Shown here in pieces: positions 15,240-16,630 of a stretch of DNA of 16,630 nt. Source of the DNA: CAWVWF01 sp963933885 (GTDB taxonomy: Bacteria > Bacteroidota > Bacteroidia > Flavobacteriales_C > GCA-002722245); assembly GCA_963933885.1 (NCBI GenBank), contig CAWVWF010000062.1, forward strand, positions 1 through 16,630. Reading direction: 5' to 3'. The position numbers and the translations under genes are program-made. The stretch's first letter is position 1, and each line of letters begins with the position of its first letter. The notes under the pieces are model-generated. The model searched no databases. It was given only the letters and a program-made list of their open reading frames with translations, and was not told where the DNA came from.

Positions 15240-15764
15240 ATGGACAACAATAAAAAAGTATTAGCAATTCAAAAAGACTTGCTTTCGAAAGATATTAAGA
15301 TCGTTTTAAAGGCTTTAAAAGAGGTGTCTGAACACGGAAATCCTACCGTAATGCCTGCTTTATTAAAAGCAACATTTTTAACAGGAGATCAAGAAGCGCT
15401 AGATGCAGGTTTGTTTATTCTTTATAATTTAAAAGATAACAATTGTGTAGATGCCTTATTCGATGCATTGAATGATGAAACGTACATGGAATTCCATAAT
15501 ATTATTGCTGCCTCTATTTGGGAAGCAGGTTTAAATGTTGATGATCGTTTAATTGATTTGGTTGAAATGGCTGTTAAACATGATTACATCACAGCAATCG
15601 AAATCATTACAATCATAGAAAATATCGAAACAGGTTTTCCTTATGAAGAAGTAACTGATGCTTCTCTTACAATAAGTGAGTTTGTTGAAGAATCTGAAGA
15701 CGAAGATAAAAGTGCTTTACTAATTAGTTTAGCGGAAACAATTAATGGAATGGTTGCGGGGTAA
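15240..15764 (+). CDS. Hypothetical acidic helical (HEAT-like) protein
   Basis: A 174-residue soluble protein starting at ATG 15240. A GTG 18 bases upstream is in frame, but it overlaps the -7 promoter element and so cannot be in the transcript if that promoter is used. The sequence is almost entirely amphipathic helices with a HEAT or Armadillo feel: DIKIVLKALKEVSEHGNPTV, MPALLKATF, EALDAGLFILYNLKD and CVDALFDALND form repeated helix pairs in residues 17-80. The C-terminus is strongly acidic (EFVEESEDEDKS, 147-158). No catalytic motif, signal peptide or membrane segment is visible. It diverges from the ABC-F operon. Similar small proteins may be conserved in Bacteroidota, but I do not recognise a named family and assign no function. 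Confidence 0.72.
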   Translation: MDNNKKVLAIQKDLLSKDIKIVLKALKEVSEHGNPTVMPALLKATFLTGDQEALDAGLFILYNLKDNNCVDALFDALNDETYMEFHNIIAASIWEAGLNVDDRLIDLVEMAVKHDYITAIEIITIIENIETGFPYEEVTDASLTISEFVEESEDEDKSALLISLAETINGMVAG

Positions 15765-15776
15765 TTTAATTGATCC

Positions 15777-15818
15777 ATTTTTCAATTCATCTATTGATCA
15801 ATTGAAGAATTGAAAAAT
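15777..15818. repeat. 12-bp inverted repeat downstream of the helical-repeat gene
   Basis: ATTTTTCAATTC (15777-15788) is inverted as GAATTGAAAAAT (15807-15818). The spacer contains the palindrome ATTGATCAAT (15793-15802). It starts 13 bases after the stop codon of the small gene, so the structure may act as a transcript end. There is no clean T-run right after it, so a standard terminator is not supported. Confidence 0.5.
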
Positions 15819-15840
15819 TGAAAAATTGAAAAATTGATTA
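15801..15840. repeat. 8-bp tandem repeat (ATTGAAAA)
   Basis: Five units of 8 bp fill 15801-15840: ATTGAAGA, three exact ATTGAAAA, then ATTGATTA. The array lies 38 bases upstream of leuB and overlaps the right arm of the 12-bp inverted repeat. Such short arrays can change length by replication slippage, so copy number might alter leuB leader or promoter spacing. Confidence 0.85.
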
Positions 15841-15877
15841 ATTTATTTTAAATTAGTAGAATCAAAAAATTGAACAG

Positions 15878-16630
15878 ATGGATTATAAGATAGCAGTAAT
15901 AAAAGGAGATGGAATTGGACCGGAAATCGTTAACGAAGCGATGAAAGTTATGGATGCAATTGGTGAAAAATTTAATCACAAATTCAATTATACTGAATTA
16001 TTAATGGGAGCTTGTGCAATTGATGCTACAGGAACACCTTTACCAGATGAAACTTTAGAAGTTTGTAAAAATTCTGATGCAATTTTATTCGGAGCTATTG
16101 GTCATCCAAAATACGACAATGATCCAACTGCAAAGGTTCGTCCAGAGCAAGGTCTATTGAAGATCAGAAAAGAATTAGGACTTTACGCTAACATTCGTCC
16201 AGTAGCATATCACCCAGCTTTAGAAGAGTTTTCTCCATTAAAGCCAGAAAGAATTGAAGGTGCTGATTTTGTAGTTGTAAGAGAATTAACAGGAGGTATT
16301 TATTTCGGAGAAAAAGGAAGAAATGAAGACGGAACTGTAGCTTATGACAACTGTACTTATTCTGTTGAAGAAATCGAAAGAATTTCTATCATTGGATTTG
16401 AAACAGCAATGAAAAGAAGAAAGAAACTTACGTTGGTTGATAAAGCAAACGTATTAGAAACTTCAAGATTATGGAGAGAAACTGTTAAGAAACTTGCAGT
16501 AAACTATCCAGAGGTTGAATTAGATTTCTTGTTCGTAGATAATGCAGCAATGCAAATGATTTTATCTCCTACTCAATTTGATGTTATTTTAACAGAAAAC
16601 ATGTTCGGAGATATTATTTCTGATGAAGGT
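15878..16630 (+). CDS. leuB: 3-isopropylmalate dehydrogenase, 3' end cut by the window
   Basis: LeuB oxidises and decarboxylates (2R,3S)-3-isopropylmalate with NAD+ in leucine biosynthesis. The reading frame is open from ATG 15878 to the window end, giving 251 of about 350-360 codons. Seen: N-terminal IAVIKGDGIGPEI (5-17), FGAIGHPKYD (71-80), substrate arginines R97 and R107 in the LLKIRKELGLYANIRP segment and R135 in VVRELTGGIYFG, catalytic Lys189 in VDKANVLETSRLWR, Asp221 in VDNAAMQM, and the metal aspartates D245 and D249 in NMFGDIISDEG. The ELTGGIYFGE pattern separates LeuB from isocitrate dehydrogenase. It is intact as far as seen. leuC, leuD and leuA are not in the window; they could follow downstream. 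Confidence 0.95.
   Translation, partial: MDYKIAVIKGDGIGPEIVNEAMKVMDAIGEKFNHKFNYTELLMGACAIDATGTPLPDETLEVCKNSDAILFGAIGHPKYDNDPTAKVRPEQGLLKIRKELGLYANIRPVAYHPALEEFSPLKPERIEGADFVVVRELTGGIYFGEKGRNEDGTVAYDNCTYSVEEIERISIIGFETAMKRRKKLTLVDKANVLETSRLWRETVKKLAVNYPEVELDFLFVDNAAMQMILSPTQFDVILTENMFGDIISDEG

Overview
The window looks like a chromosomal segment of a Bacteroidota species, most likely a low-GC, probably marine member of Flavobacteriia. The support is AT-rich DNA with A/T-biased codons, a multicopper oxidase carrying a C-terminal type IX secretion (T9SS) sorting domain, Bacteroidota-type promoters (TTG then TAnnTTTG), no Shine-Dalgarno signals that I could see, and signal peptides ending in A-Q or G-Q. 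I cannot name a genus.

Region 1-7057 is signal transduction. Positions 1-53 hold a short palindrome with a T-run, probably the end of an element or gene outside the window. Positions 54-280 hold one minus-strand hairpin and no gene. A minus-strand operon then reads hybrid histidine kinase (two CHASE3, HAMP, GAF, HisKA, HATPase, three receivers), CheR methyltransferase, CheB methylesterase. The kinase and cheR overlap by one base, and cheR and cheB are 10 bases apart. Neither a chemoreceptor nor CheA/CheW is present, so the methylation pair probably serves the kinase itself. A cytoplasmic receiver-plus-kinase protein diverges from this operon across 140 bp.

Region 7170-12017 holds an exported ADP-ribosylglycohydrolase-family protein and an exported TPR protein (plus strand), then a secreted CueO-like multicopper oxidase and a stand-alone receiver protein (minus strand). 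A hairpin terminator lies at about 9478-9506.

Region 12231-15764 is housekeeping-like. An operon of a YbiT-type ABC-F ATPase, a TPR protein and a cyclophilin runs leftward from a good promoter at 15164-15194 to a perfect 16-bp inverted-repeat terminator at 12231-12268. A small helical-repeat protein is transcribed divergently from it.

Region 15765-16630 contains an 8-bp tandem repeat with an overlapping inverted repeat, then leuB, which is cut by the window end after 251 codons.

Two observations stand out. The ABC-F protein has its defects concentrated in one composite ATP site. The CheB/CheR-linked kinase has an E/Q-rich coiled coil that could be the methylated substrate. I found no tRNA, rRNA, CRISPR array or intact mobile element.
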